From NCBI RefSeq assembly GCF_041435355.1, contig NZ_CP108442.1:3844001-3908000 (forward strand): 64,000 nucleotides of DNA. Reading direction: 5' to 3'. Position numbers and translations under genes: made by a program. The first letter of the stretch is position 1. Every line of letters starts with the position of its first letter. This DNA is from Streptomyces sp. NBC_01276. GTDB lineage: Bacteria > Actinomycetota > Actinomycetes > Streptomycetales > Streptomycetaceae. The notes beneath the pieces are model-generated. The model was not told the DNA's origin, did not search any database, and saw only the letters and a program-made list of their open reading frames with translations. This document shows positions 48,527 to 57,029 of this stretch, piece by piece.

Positions 48527-49993
48527 CTACTGCTTTTCGCACTGGCCGACGAGAGCTTGCTCCGCGGGAGTCAGGCTGGGGCCGGGCGTCTGGTTGTTCT
48601 GCGCTTCCGCGGCGCGGCGGGCTTCGTCCTTCTTGCAGGCGGACACCTGGGTGGCGAGATCGTCGATCTTCTTGCGGGCCCCGTCGACGCTGCCTTCGCT
48701 GATCGTCGTCTCGACCTGCTTGCGCTTGAAGGACGGCAGGTACTTCAGTTCGATCTCGGGGTGATCCGTCTCCACCTGCGAGAGGTGGATCCAGGCCAGG
48801 TTCTGGCTGATGCCGCGGTAGAGCGCGACGTGGTCACCCTTGACGCCGACGTAGTACTGGGTCTGCGTCCAGCGGTGCGCGGCGTAGAGCCCGCCGCCGA
48901 CGACACCGGCCACCAGCAGCAGGATCAGCGTGCGCGTGGTCCACTTGCGCCCTTTGCTGCGGCGCCTGCGGGGGTGGTCGTACGTGTCCTCGTACGGGGC
49001 CTCCGCCTCGTAGCCCTCGGGTTCGCCGAAGCTGCCGTATGCGCCGCCGCCCTGGCCCTGGCCCTGGTCGGGGTAGCCGTAGCCGGGGGCCTCGCCGCTG
49101 CCGGGCGGGCCGAAGGAGCCCGCCGGCGGCGGGGCCTGGCGGCCGAGGCCCGAGGCCCGGCCGGCCGGGGTCTGCATGGCGTTGCCGTCGAAGAGCTGGT
49201 GCTGGTTCTCGGCGACCGCGCCGATGACGACAGGGGTGTCGCTCAGCTGGGCGGCGAGGGTGTCGCCGCTGTCGGTGTCGAGGACGTCCGCGACGATGCA
49301 GGTGATGTTGTCCGGGCCACCGCCGCGCAGGGCGAGCTGGATCAGCGTCTGCACGGTCTCGTGCGGGCCGTGGTAGTCGGCGAGGGTCTCTTCCAGGGTC
49401 TGGTGGGAGACCACGCCGGAGAGGCCGTCGGAGCAGATCAGGTAGCGGTCGCCGGCCCGGACCTCCCGGATGGAGAGGTCGGGTTCCACGACGTCACCGC
49501 TGCCGAGCGCCCGCATCAGCAGGGAGCGCTGCGGGTGCGTGGTGGCTTCCTCTTCGGTGATCCGGCCCTCGTCGACGAGGCGCTGGACCCAGGTGTGGTC
49601 CTGCGTGATCTGGGTGAGGACGCCGTCGCGCAGGAGGTAGGCGCGGGAGTCTCCGACGTGGACGAGGCCGAGCCTGCGGCCCGTCCACAGGAGGGCGGTG
49701 AGCGTGGTGCCCATGCCTTCGAGCTGGGGGTCCTCCTCGACCATGACGCGCAGCTGGTCGTTGGCCCGCTGCACGGCGCTGCCGAGGGCGGTGAGGATGT
49801 CGGAACCCGGGACGTCGTCGTCGAGCTGCACGAGGGAGGAGATGACCTCGGAGCTGGCGACCTCGCCGGCTGCCTGGCCGCCCATGCCGTCGGCGACGGC
49901 GAGGAGCCGGGGGCCGGCGTAGCCGGAGTCCTCGTTGCCCTCGCGGATCATCCCCTTGTGCGATCCGGCGGCGAACCGCAGGGACAGACTCAT
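48527..49993 (-). CDS. pstP: PP2C-family Ser/Thr phosphatase PstP
   Basis: Metal-dependent phosphatase of 488 aa that reverses PknB phosphorylation. PP2C motifs are GNEDSG, ADGMGGQAAGE, VHVGDSRAYLLRDG, CSDGLSGVV and GGPDNITCIVAD, all with metal-binding aspartates. A Gly/Pro/Tyr-rich linker, one membrane helix (LILLLVAGVVGGGLYAAHRW) and an exported tail with coiled-coil content follow, as in mycobacterial PstP. ATG 49993 (MSLSLRFAAGSHKGM) is preferred over an open frame to 50056. Confidence 0.95.
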   Translation of the reverse strand: MSLSLRFAAGSHKGMIREGNEDSGYAGPRLLAVADGMGGQAAGEVASSEVISSLVQLDDDVPGSDILTALGSAVQRANDQLRVMVEEDPQLEGMGTTLTALLWTGRRLGLVHVGDSRAYLLRDGVLTQITQDHTWVQRLVDEGRITEEEATTHPQRSLLMRALGSGDVVEPDLSIREVRAGDRYLICSDGLSGVVSHQTLEETLADYHGPHETVQTLIQLALRGGGPDNITCIVADVLDTDSGDTLAAQLSDTPVVIGAVAENQHQLFDGNAMQTPAGRASGLGRQAPPPAGSFGPPGSGEAPGYGYPDQGQGQGGGAYGSFGEPEGYEAEAPYEDTYDHPRRRRSKGRKWTTRTLILLLVAGVVGGGLYAAHRWTQTQYYVGVKGDHVALYRGISQNLAWIHLSQVETDHPEIELKYLPSFKRKQVETTISEGSVDGARKKIDDLATQVSACKKDEARRAAEAQNNQTPGPSLTPAEQALVGQCEKQ

Positions 49994-50140
49994 GCGCACC
50001 TGCCCTGTCGACGATGCCTCGGGGTACAACCGGTCTCGACGAGCCACACTGCCCACCCTCCGGTCGGGAGCGCGCGCGGGTCCGGGTCCCCGGTGGGACA
50101 GACCGCCGCGGCTCGCTCGCTCCGCTCGCTCATTCTCGTA

Positions 50141-50638
50141 CTACTTCCGCAGCTCGATGACGGTCTTGCCGATGCGGATCGGGGCGCCCGGCGGAATGGG
50201 CGTCGGGGTGGTCAGCCTGGTCCGGTCGAGATAGGTGCCGTTCGTGGACCCGAGGTCCTCGACGATCCACTGGCCGTCACGGTCCGGGTAGATCCTGGCA
50301 TGCCTGCTGGAGGCGTAGTCGTCGTCCAGCACGATCGTCGAGTCGTGGGCGCGGCCCAGCGTGATCGTCTGGCCGGCGAGCGCCACCGTGGTTCCCGTGA
50401 GGGTGCCCTCGGAGACGACCAGCTTGGTCGGCGCACCGCGGCGCTGGCGCTGCTGCGGGGGCGCGGACTGCCGCCCCGGCTGCGGCGGAGCGGCGGTCGC
50501 GCCGCTGCGGCGCGAGCCGCGCTGCGTGACTCTCGTACCGAAGAGATCACTGCGGATGACCTGAACGGCCACGATGACGAACAGCCACAGAACGGCCAGG
50601 AAACCCAACCGCATGACCGTCAGGGTCAGCTCTGACAT
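50141..50638 (-). CDS. fhaB: FHA-domain protein FhaB
   Basis: A 165-aa phosphothreonine-binding protein. One N-terminal membrane helix (LGFLAVLWLFVIVAVQVI), a basic Gln/Arg/Pro linker, and the FHA domain (LGRAHDSTIVLDDDYASSRH, then STNGTYLDRTRL). It is 10 bp after fhaA and 147 bp before pstP. In mycobacteria FhaB (FipA) links PknA/PknB phosphorylation to FtsZ and FtsQ. Confidence 0.94.
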   Translation of the reverse strand: MSELTLTVMRLGFLAVLWLFVIVAVQVIRSDLFGTRVTQRGSRRSGATAAPPQPGRQSAPPQQRQRRGAPTKLVVSEGTLTGTTVALAGQTITLGRAHDSTIVLDDDYASSRHARIYPDRDGQWIVEDLGSTNGTYLDRTRLTTPTPIPPGAPIRIGKTVIELRK

Positions 50639-50648
50639 TGCCCCCGCT

Positions 50649-51458
50649 TCACCCTTCGGCTTGCCGGTAAATGATGGTGGTGCTGCCCACGACGATCCGC
50701 GAGCCGTCGCGGAGCGTAGCGCGGGTGGTGTGCTGCCCGTCCACCACGATGCCGTTGGTGGACCCGAGATCCTGGATCGTCGGGGGTGTTCCGGTCCGGA
50801 TCTCACAGTGCCGGCGCGAGACGCCGGGGTCGTCGATCCGCACATCGGCCTCGGTGCTGCGGCCGAGTACGAGCGTGGGGCGCGAGATCTGGTGGCGGGT
50901 GCCGTTGATCTCGATCCAACGCCGGGTGGTGCCCGGTGCGCCGGAGGGTACGGGACCCCCGCCGGCGCGTGCGCCCGGTCCGCCCGGAGGCGGTCCGGAC
51001 GGCATGGGCGGGGCGGCGACCGGCGGGTAGCCGTAACCGCCCTGCTGCTGGCCCTGGGGGGCCTGCGGCGCGTCTTGGGAGGTGCTGGAGGCGAGGGTGC
51101 GACTGCGGACACGGTACAGACCGGTGTCGAGGTCGTCCGCCTTCTCCAGGTGGACCTTGATGGGGCCCATGAAGCTGTAGCGCTGCTGCTTGGCGTAGTC
51201 GCGGACGAGGCCCGCGAGCTCGTCGCCGAGCTGGCCGGAGTACGGGCTCAGGCGCTCGTAGTCGCCCGCGCTGAGCTCAACGATGAAGTCGTTGGGCACG
51301 ACGGTCCGCTCGCGGTTCCAGATGGTGGCGTTGTTGTCGCACTCCCGCTGGAGGGCTCCGGCGATCTCCACCGGCTGGACCTCGGACTTGAACACCTTGG
51401 CGAAGGTGCCGTTCACCAGACCTTCGAGTCGCTGCTCGAACCGCTTCAGAACTCCCAT
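50649..51458 (-). CDS. fhaA: FHA-domain protein FhaA with DUF3662 domain
   Basis: Cytoplasmic phosphothreonine reader of 269 aa, first gene of its operon. The N-terminal DUF3662 domain (MGVLKRFEQRLEGLVNGTFA to about residue 115) is followed by a Gly/Pro/Tyr-rich linker and a C-terminal FHA domain (LVLGRSTEADVRIDDPGVSR, then LGSTNGIVVDGQ). In mycobacteria FhaA binds the phosphorylated pseudokinase of MviN and tunes lipid II flipping; the candidate partner here is the product of 5249-6970. ATG 51458 follows an AGGAGGTG ribosome-binding site. Confidence 0.95.
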   Translation of the reverse strand: MGVLKRFEQRLEGLVNGTFAKVFKSEVQPVEIAGALQRECDNNATIWNRERTVVPNDFIVELSAGDYERLSPYSGQLGDELAGLVRDYAKQQRYSFMGPIKVHLEKADDLDTGLYRVRSRTLASSTSQDAPQAPQGQQQGGYGYPPVAAPPMPSGPPPGGPGARAGGGPVPSGAPGTTRRWIEINGTRHQISRPTLVLGRSTEADVRIDDPGVSRRHCEIRTGTPPTIQDLGSTNGIVVDGQHTTRATLRDGSRIVVGSTTIIYRQAEG

Positions 51459-51692
51459 GGGGCACCTCCTCCGTCGCTGTCGCCCTGTACTGCTTACTGA
51501 TCGTATCCACGCGTGGCGGATTCGGCTGGTTCCCCTCCGGTCCCGTGTACAGGAGTGTTGGTACTCACAAGGGATCGTAGGGGCGCTCCAGGGACAGTGT
51601 CCCGCACCCGGAGGGGACTCCGGGAGGGGCCGGTCCCGGAGGGTGCGAGGGGGGTCCGGGAAAGGGATGTGAATCCACCCCGGATGACGTGC

Positions 51693-51698
51693 TAATCT
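51693..51698 (+). promoter_or_regulatory. -10 of tRNA-Leu
   Basis: TAATCT, the same -10 hexamer as the tRNA-Ile promoter, 54 bp before the tRNA; the -35 is weak. Confidence 0.45.
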
Positions 51699-51752
51699 TT
51701 CGTTCGTCGCCAGGGGAACGGCCCGAAAGGGAAGTCCACTGGGGAGCCGCTC

Positions 51753-51835
51753 GGGCGAGTGGCGGAACGGCAGACGCGCTGGCTTCAGGTGCCAGTGTCC
51801 TTCGGGACGTGGGGGTTCAAATCCCCCCTCGCCCA
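51753..51835 (+). tRNA. tRNA-Leu (anticodon CAG)
   Basis: 83-nt type II tRNA with a long variable arm (TGTCCTTCGGGACG). Acceptor GGGCGAG with CTCGCCC, discriminator A; anticodon stem CTGGC/GCCAG around TTCAGGT; T-arm GGGGGTTCAAATCCCCC. No encoded CCA. Confidence 0.97.
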
Positions 51836-51842
51836 CATCGGG

Positions 51843-51880
51843 AGAACCCCCGCTTCGGAGAAATCCGGAGCGGGGGTTCT
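51843..51880 (+). terminator. tRNA-Leu terminator
   Basis: AGAACCCCCGCTTCGGA pairs with TCCGGAGCGGGGGTTCT around GAAA, followed by TCGTTG. Confidence 0.9.
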
Positions 51881-52006
51881 TCGTTGTGCCCGCGGCCGGT
51901 GCGTCGGCACCCGAGGACGTGACGGGCACCGCCGCGCACCGCGGCGGCCGACTTTCGTCGGGAACGGGGCGACGAAAGTGGACGGACGGGGGCGCGGATC
52001 GGTGTC

Positions 52007-52012
52007 TAGGGT
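52007..52012 (+). promoter_or_regulatory. -10 of the sensor kinase gene, probably leaderless
   Basis: TAGGGT, a perfect match to TAGRRT, ends 7 bp before GTG 52020. The mRNA should begin at the start codon. Confidence 0.5.
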
Positions 52013-52019
52013 CGGTCGG

Positions 52020-53714
52020 GTGGATGCCAAGGCGGTAATACGGGCGGGCCGGGACTGGCTGAAGGGGGCCGAGCCCTGGTCGGGTCGCGCCTTCGCGGGG
52101 GACCTGACGATCGCCGCCGTACTGTCCCTGCTCGGTCTGGGCATCGACGAACTCAGCAACAGCTCCGGCCAGAAGATGGTCCTCGGAGTGGTGGCCATCG
52201 TGGCGCTGGTGCTGCTGCGGCGCAGGCTGCCGGCGGCCACCCTGGTGCTGGGGGCGGCGGCGAGCGCCTTCCTGCCCGGTGTGCTCCTCGTGACGATCGT
52301 GCTGGGCTGGTCGGCGGGCCGGCGGATCGTCGGCGTGGGGCGGGCCCTGGCGGCCTTCGTGCTGGCCTTCCTCGCCGAGGTCGGCCTCGGCCTGTACGAC
52401 CAGTGGGCCCAGACGCGGCCGCTGCTGATCGTGGTCTTCTCCACCCTGCTGTTCCTGGCGGCGACCGTCATGCCCGGTCTGGCCAGCCGGTACTGGTACC
52501 AGCGCCGGACGCTGCTCAGCGCGCTCCAGGAGCGCAACGACCAACTGCTGCGCGAGCGGACGATGGTGGCCGGGCAGGCCCGGCTGCGGGAGCGTCAGCG
52601 GATCGCCCAGGACATGCACGACAGCCTGGGTCACCAGCTGGCGCTGATCTCGGTGCACACCGGGGCGCTGGAGGTGGACCCCGCGCTGACCGACCGCCAG
52701 CGCGAGGCCGTCGGGGTGCTGCGGCAGGCCTCCGTCGCGGCGATGCACGAGCTGCGCGAGGTCGTCGGGATCCTGCGGGACGGGGTGGAGGCGCCGCCCG
52801 TGGTGGAGGAGGCCCAGCCGGCGGCGCGGGGGGTCGCCGGGATCGCGGGCATCGTGGAGGCGGCCCGGGCCGCGGGGACCGACGTACGGCTCGCCACGGC
52901 GGGCCGGCCCCGGCCGCTGGTCGCGGCCTGCGACCACGCGGCGTACCGGATCGTGCAGGAGGCGCTGACCAACGCCTACAAGCACGCGCCCGGGTCGGTG
53001 ATCACCGTGGAGCTGCGCTACGAGGACGACTCGCTGGTCGTGGAGATCGCCAACGGTCCGGCGGCCGCCCCGGGGCCCGGCGAGGTGATTTCCGGCGGGC
53101 AGGGGCTGACGGGGCTGCGGGAACGGGCCAGGCTGGTCGGCGGCATGGTGCACGCGGGCGCGGCCGAGGGCGGTGGCTTCCGGGTGGCCGGTGTGCTGCC
53201 GTACGGGACGGAGCCGGCCGGGGCGGCCGAGGAGGACGTGGCCGACGACTTCGGGCAGCGCTCCCAGGCCCGTGCCTGGGTACGGCGCACCGCGCCGCCG
53301 ATGGACTGGGCGGCGGTGGACCGCGAACTGGCCGTGCCGGTACGCAGCCGGACCGGGGGCGTCGCATTGGGCTGCGGGATAGCCGTCGCGGCGGTGGTGC
53401 TGCTGATCATCGTGCTGGGGGCCGGGATGACCCTGCTGCTGGGCACCGTGAACAAGGCGATGATCAGCAGGGAGGAGTACGACTCCGTCAGCGTGGGCGA
53501 CGCGGAGAAGTCCGTCCGCGACCGGCTGCCGGACGGGGACAGCGTGCTGACGTCGGGCCTGGACCGCAAGGGGCCGCCCCCGCCGGAGGGCACGGTCTGT
53601 CTGGCCCTGCTGTCGACGGAGGACTCGTCGGAGTTCACCAACGACTCCGTTTTCCGGTTCTGCTTCCGGGGCGGCAAGCTCGTGGAGAAGCAGGCGTACG
53701 AGGTCAAGCAGTAG
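52020..53714 (+). CDS. sensor histidine kinase with C-terminal membrane segment and exported domain
   Basis: About 564 aa from GTG 52020 (or GTG 51978, 14 codons longer). Several membrane helices (for example LVLGAAASAFLPGVLLVTIV, then VFSTLLFLAATVMPGLA) are followed by a HisKA_3 dimerisation domain with the phospho-accepting His in IAQDMHDSLGHQLALIS (His200) and the ATPase (N-box EALTNAYKHAPG, G-box GQGLTGLRERARLVGG). Unusually, the kinase core is followed by another membrane helix (GIAVAAVVLLIIVLGAGMT) and about 80 exported residues with a SmpA/OmlA-like look (SREEYDSVSVGDAEKSVRDR) and two cysteines. The adjacent response regulator is its partner. Confidence 0.88.
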   Translation: MDAKAVIRAGRDWLKGAEPWSGRAFAGDLTIAAVLSLLGLGIDELSNSSGQKMVLGVVAIVALVLLRRRLPAATLVLGAAASAFLPGVLLVTIVLGWSAGRRIVGVGRALAAFVLAFLAEVGLGLYDQWAQTRPLLIVVFSTLLFLAATVMPGLASRYWYQRRTLLSALQERNDQLLRERTMVAGQARLRERQRIAQDMHDSLGHQLALISVHTGALEVDPALTDRQREAVGVLRQASVAAMHELREVVGILRDGVEAPPVVEEAQPAARGVAGIAGIVEAARAAGTDVRLATAGRPRPLVAACDHAAYRIVQEALTNAYKHAPGSVITVELRYEDDSLVVEIANGPAAAPGPGEVISGGQGLTGLRERARLVGGMVHAGAAEGGGFRVAGVLPYGTEPAGAAEEDVADDFGQRSQARAWVRRTAPPMDWAAVDRELAVPVRSRTGGVALGCGIAVAAVVLLIIVLGAGMTLLLGTVNKAMISREEYDSVSVGDAEKSVRDRLPDGDSVLTSGLDRKGPPPPEGTVCLALLSTEDSSEFTNDSVFRFCFRGGKLVEKQAYEVKQ

Positions 53715-53723
53715 GAGCGCGGG

Positions 53724-54383
53724 GTGACAGCCAAGGTGATCCGAGTGGTGATCGCTGACGACGAGCCGCTGATCCGGGCCGGGATCAGGATGATCCTGAC
53801 GTCGGCGCCGGACATCGAGGTCGTCGCGGAGGGGGCCAACGGCCGGGAGGCGGTGGAGCTGGCCCGCTCGCACGCCCCGGACGTGATGCTCCTGGACATC
53901 CAGATGCCCGTGATGGACGGACTGACCGCGCTGGGCGAGCTGGGGCGGGCGGCACCGGGCGTGCGGGCGCTGATCCTGACCACCTTCGGGGAGAAGGAGA
54001 ACGTGCTGCGGGCCCTCGGCGAGGGCGGTGCGGGCTTCCTGCTGAAGGACTCGGCGCCGGGCGAGCTGATCGGAGCGGTCCGGGCGGCCGCGGCCGGGGA
54101 CGCCTACCTCTCCCCCGGCGCGACCCGGCACGTCGTGGACCAGCTGGCCACCGGGCGGGCCGCCGGGCGCGGCGAGGCGGCCCGGCGGCGGGTGGCCGGG
54201 CTGAGCGAGCGCGAGCGCGGTGTGCTGGCGCTGCTGGGCGAGGGGCTGTCCAACGCGGACGCGGGCCGCCGGCTGCACATGAGCGAGGCGACGGTGAAGA
54301 CGTACGTGAGCCGGATCCTGGCCAAGCTGGAGTGCGAGAACCGGGTTCAGGCGGCCCTGCTGGCCAGGGACGCCGGGCTCTAG
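53724..54383 (+). CDS. NarL/FixJ-family response regulator
   Basis: A 219-aa transcription factor. The receiver domain has Asp11-12 in VIADDEP, phospho-accepting Asp58 (VMLLDIQMPVMDG), Thr in LILTTFGE and Lys in FLLKDSAPGE. The C-terminal LuxR-type helix-turn-helix reads LSERERGVLALLGEGLSNAD, then MSEATVKTYVSRILAKLE. It starts GTG 53724, 9 bp after the kinase stop, so they form one operon. Confidence 0.94.
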   Translation: MTAKVIRVVIADDEPLIRAGIRMILTSAPDIEVVAEGANGREAVELARSHAPDVMLLDIQMPVMDGLTALGELGRAAPGVRALILTTFGEKENVLRALGEGGAGFLLKDSAPGELIGAVRAAAAGDAYLSPGATRHVVDQLATGRAAGRGEAARRRVAGLSERERGVLALLGEGLSNADAGRRLHMSEATVKTYVSRILAKLECENRVQAALLARDAGL

Positions 54384-54451
54384 GTACCGTTCGGGCCGAC
54401 TTGATCGGCGACCGAGGCCGATGGGGCGCGAACAGTGCGGGGGCAGCGCGG

Positions 54452-55951
54452 ATGGTGACGGTACCGAAGCAGCAGACGGCGGACGCGGTGAACGCGGTGA
54501 ACGCGGTGAACGCGGCGTACGCGGCGGACGCGGGTGGTGCGGCCGGTGCGGCGGCGGGGCGGGGCGGCGGGCGGATACCCCGCGTCGAGGGCTTCGGGTC
54601 GAGGGCCGTGCCGGGCTCGCAGAAGGAGGCCGGGAAGGCGCTGCGGGCGCGGGTGCCGCGGGCGGCCCACGCGCACTTCGAGGCTCCCGCCGGGCGCCCC
54701 GACGCGGTGCGCGCGGTGGAGGAGTCCAACGTCGGCCGCGTCGACGAACTGACCCCGATACGCGTGGGCCGGATGGCCGCCAACCCCTTCGCCTTCCTGC
54801 GCGGAGCGGCCGGCCTGATGGCCCACGACCTGTCCGGCGGGCCGGTCACCGGGGTGGGCGCGCAGCTCTGCGGCGACGCGCACGCGGCCAACTTCGGTCT
54901 CTACGGGGACGCGCGCGGGCGCCTCGTCATGGACCTCAACGACTTCGACGAGACCGTGTTCGGCCCCTGGGAGTGGGACGTCAAGCGGCTGGCGGCCTCC
55001 CTGGTGCTCGCCGGGCGGGTGGCCGGAGCGGACGAGGACACCTGCCGGGCGGCCGCCCGGGACGCGGTGGGTGCCTACCGGCGGACCATGCGGCTGCTGG
55101 CCAAGCTGCCGGCCCTGGACGCCTGGAACGCCATCGCCGACGAGGAACTCGTCTCGCACACCGATGCCCGCGATCTGTTGGGCACGCTGGAACGGGTCTC
55201 GGAGAAGGCCCGCAACAACACCTCCGCCCGGTTCGCCGCCAAGTCGACCGAGGCCGGGGAGGACGGCGCCCGCCGCTTCGTGGACGCGCTGCCCGTGCTG
55301 CGCCGGGTCGGCGACGGTGAGGCCGCGGCCGTGGCCGCCTCCCTGGGCCCGTACCTGAAGACCCTCTCGGGGGACCGGCTGCCGCTGCTGGCCCGGTACG
55401 CGGTCCAGGACGTGGCGTTCCGGGTCGTGGGCACCGGGAGCGTGGGCACCCGGTCGTACGTGGTGCTGCTGCAGGACCACCGGGGTGAGCCGCTGGTGCT
55501 CCAGGTGAAGGAGGCGCGGCCGTCGGTGCTGCTGCCGTACCTGCCGGGGCTGGGCTTCCACGCGCCGCGGGAGGAGCACGAGGGCCGCCGGGTGGTGGCC
55601 GGGCAGAAGATGATGCAGGTGGTCTCCGACATCCTGCTGGGCTGGACCACGGTGGAGGGCCGGCCCTTCCAGGTCCGCCAGTTCCGCAACCGCAAGGGCA
55701 GCGTGGACCCGGCGGCGCTGGCCGTCGACCAGATCGACGACTACGGCCGGATGACCGGCGCCCTGCTGGCGCGGGCGCACGCCCACAGCGCGGATCCGCG
55801 GGTGCTGGCCGGGTACTGCGGCAAGAACGAGGAACTGGACGAGGCCGTCGCCACGTTCGCGGTGGCCTACGCCGATCGCAGCGAGGCCGACCACGCGGAC
55901 CTGGTGGCCGCGGTGAGGGCGGGCCGGATAGCGGCGGAGTTCGGGGTCTGA
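54452..55951 (+). CDS. DUF2252 family protein
   Basis: About 499 aa, cytoplasmic, with no signal or membrane helix. The DUF2252 core resembles the aminoglycoside-phosphotransferase/kinase fold: LCGDAHAANFG is the catalytic-loop-like motif and MDLNDFDETVFGPWEWDVKR the DFG-like metal motif. The function is not known. The N-terminus has a short slippage repeat (three GCGGTGAAC units encoding VNAVNAVNAAYAADAGG) and is probably disordered. ATG 54452 is chosen; an upstream frame overlaps the response regulator. Confidence 0.85.
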   Translation: MVTVPKQQTADAVNAVNAVNAAYAADAGGAAGAAAGRGGGRIPRVEGFGSRAVPGSQKEAGKALRARVPRAAHAHFEAPAGRPDAVRAVEESNVGRVDELTPIRVGRMAANPFAFLRGAAGLMAHDLSGGPVTGVGAQLCGDAHAANFGLYGDARGRLVMDLNDFDETVFGPWEWDVKRLAASLVLAGRVAGADEDTCRAAARDAVGAYRRTMRLLAKLPALDAWNAIADEELVSHTDARDLLGTLERVSEKARNNTSARFAAKSTEAGEDGARRFVDALPVLRRVGDGEAAAVAASLGPYLKTLSGDRLPLLARYAVQDVAFRVVGTGSVGTRSYVVLLQDHRGEPLVLQVKEARPSVLLPYLPGLGFHAPREEHEGRRVVAGQKMMQVVSDILLGWTTVEGRPFQVRQFRNRKGSVDPAALAVDQIDDYGRMTGALLARAHAHSADPRVLAGYCGKNEELDEAVATFAVAYADRSEADHADLVAAVRAGRIAAEFGV

Positions 55952-55998
55952 GGTTCTGAAGTCCCGGCTGAGGGGCTGAGGGCCGGCTCGGGTGCGCC

Positions 55999-56107
55999 GT
56001 GGTTCAGGTGGGCTGTGTTCACGAGGGCCGTGTTCACCAGGCCGTGTTTGACGTGAGCTGTGTTTCACGTGAGCTGTGTTTCACGTGAGCTGTGTTTCAC
56101 GTGAAAC
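55999..56107. repeat. tandem array of parS-like units
   Basis: Seven consecutive units of 16, 15, 14, 16, 16, 16 and 16 bp resembling GTGTTTCACGTGAGCT. Going right, the units approach the parS palindrome: decayed copies at 55999-56043, GTTTGACGTGAGCT (56046-56059), two copies of GTTTCACGTGAGCT (56062-56075 and 56078-56091), then a perfect parS at 56094-56107. It lies in the 188-bp gap between DUF2252 and the J-domain gene. Confidence 0.9.
56094..56107. other. parS: parS site (perfect), at the end of the parS-like array
   Basis: GTTTCACGTGAAAC, the only perfect copy found in the right half of the window, about 37 kb from oriC. It ends 20 bp before a -10 hexamer of the J-domain gene. Confidence 0.95.
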
Positions 56108-56127
56108 ATGGCGCCCCGCGCTGGCCG

Positions 56128-56133
56128 TAGGCT
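56128..56133 (+). promoter_or_regulatory. -10 of the J-domain gene, probably leaderless
   Basis: TAGGCT ends 6 bp before GTG 56140. The -35 position would overlap the parS site, so ParB could occlude this promoter. Confidence 0.45.
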
Positions 56134-56139
56134 GGCCGG

Positions 56140-56970
56140 GTGAGCGAGCAGAGCGAGCAGACAGTTCCCGAAGAGCCCGGCGCCTCCGGTGACGAGCGGC
56201 CCGAGGCGCGGCTCGACCGGGCCGTGCGGGCCGCCGAGCAGGCGCTGATCGAGTTCGAGATCGCCGTGGAGACCTTCCGGGTGGAGGTCGAGAACTTCTC
56301 CCGGCTCCACCACCAGAAGCTCGGCCCGATGTACTCGCGGCTGGACGAGCTGGACGCGCTGATCGCGGAGGCGAAGGCGGCCCGCAGCGGTGACCCCGAG
56401 GACCTGCGGCTGGCGCGGGAGGCGCGGGCGCTGGTCATGCCGATGCCCGGGGTGGAGGAGCTCTTCCACGACTGGCTGGACTCGGACGGCATCTCCGACG
56501 ACGCGTCCGCGATGCTGACCGACCGGTCCGTGAAGCCGCCGGAGCGGGTACGGCCCTCGGAGGAGGTGCGCCGGCTGTACCGGGAGCTGGTCCGCCGGGC
56601 GCACCCGGACCTGGCCCAGGACGAGGAGGAGCGGGCCCGCCGGGACGCCTTCATCGTGCGGGTCAACGCCGCGTACGGGCGGGGCGAGGAAGGGCTGCTG
56701 CGGGAGCTGGCCGAGGAGTGGGCGGCGGGGCCCGCGCCGCAGGCCGCGCGGCCGAGCGAGAGCGAGGAGCTCTACGCCCGGCTGGAGTGGCTGGCGCGTC
56801 GCAAGGAAATGCTGTCGATGGTGGCCGGGGAGCTGGAGGACAGCGCGATCGGGGCGATGCTGCGGATGGCGCCCGACGACCCCGACCGGCTGCTGGAGGA
56901 GATCGCGGAGCAGCTGCTCGCGCAGGTCTCCGAGCGCGAGGCGGAGCTGGCGGCCTTCGGGACCCTCTAG
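56140..56970 (+). CDS. J-domain-like protein with coiled coils
   Basis: A 276-aa cytoplasmic protein. Residues 20-110 are helical and coiled-coil-like (LDRAVRAAEQALIEFEIAVE). The centre has a J-domain helix pair with the HPD motif (EEVRRLYRELVRRAHPDLAQ, then DAFIVRVNAAYGRG, about 143-190), expected to stimulate a DnaK ATPase. The C-terminal part is again helical (RKEMLSMVAGELEDSAIGAM). It differs from DnaJ in lacking Gly/Phe and zinc domains. GTG 56140 fits the leaderless arrangement. Confidence 0.85.
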   Translation: MSEQSEQTVPEEPGASGDERPEARLDRAVRAAEQALIEFEIAVETFRVEVENFSRLHHQKLGPMYSRLDELDALIAEAKAARSGDPEDLRLAREARALVMPMPGVEELFHDWLDSDGISDDASAMLTDRSVKPPERVRPSEEVRRLYRELVRRAHPDLAQDEEERARRDAFIVRVNAAYGRGEEGLLRELAEEWAAGPAPQAARPSESEELYARLEWLARRKEMLSMVAGELEDSAIGAMLRMAPDDPDRLLEEIAEQLLAQVSEREAELAAFGTL

Positions 56971-57029
56971 CGGTGTACGGGGTCCTATAGGTTGGCGGGC
57001 GAGACCCGCGAAGAGAGAAGGCGACAGTT

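Noticed and set aside
51753..51835. tRNA-Leu as an integration site for a mobile element
   Set aside because: No integrase, excision gene or duplicated tRNA 3' end was found nearby; the flanks are conserved core genes.
50649..54278. 1209-codon open frame on the minus strand
   Set aside because: Only the part up to 51458 is fhaA. The rest is opposite tRNA-Leu, the sensor kinase and the response regulator, whose domains are clear; it is a GC-bias shadow.
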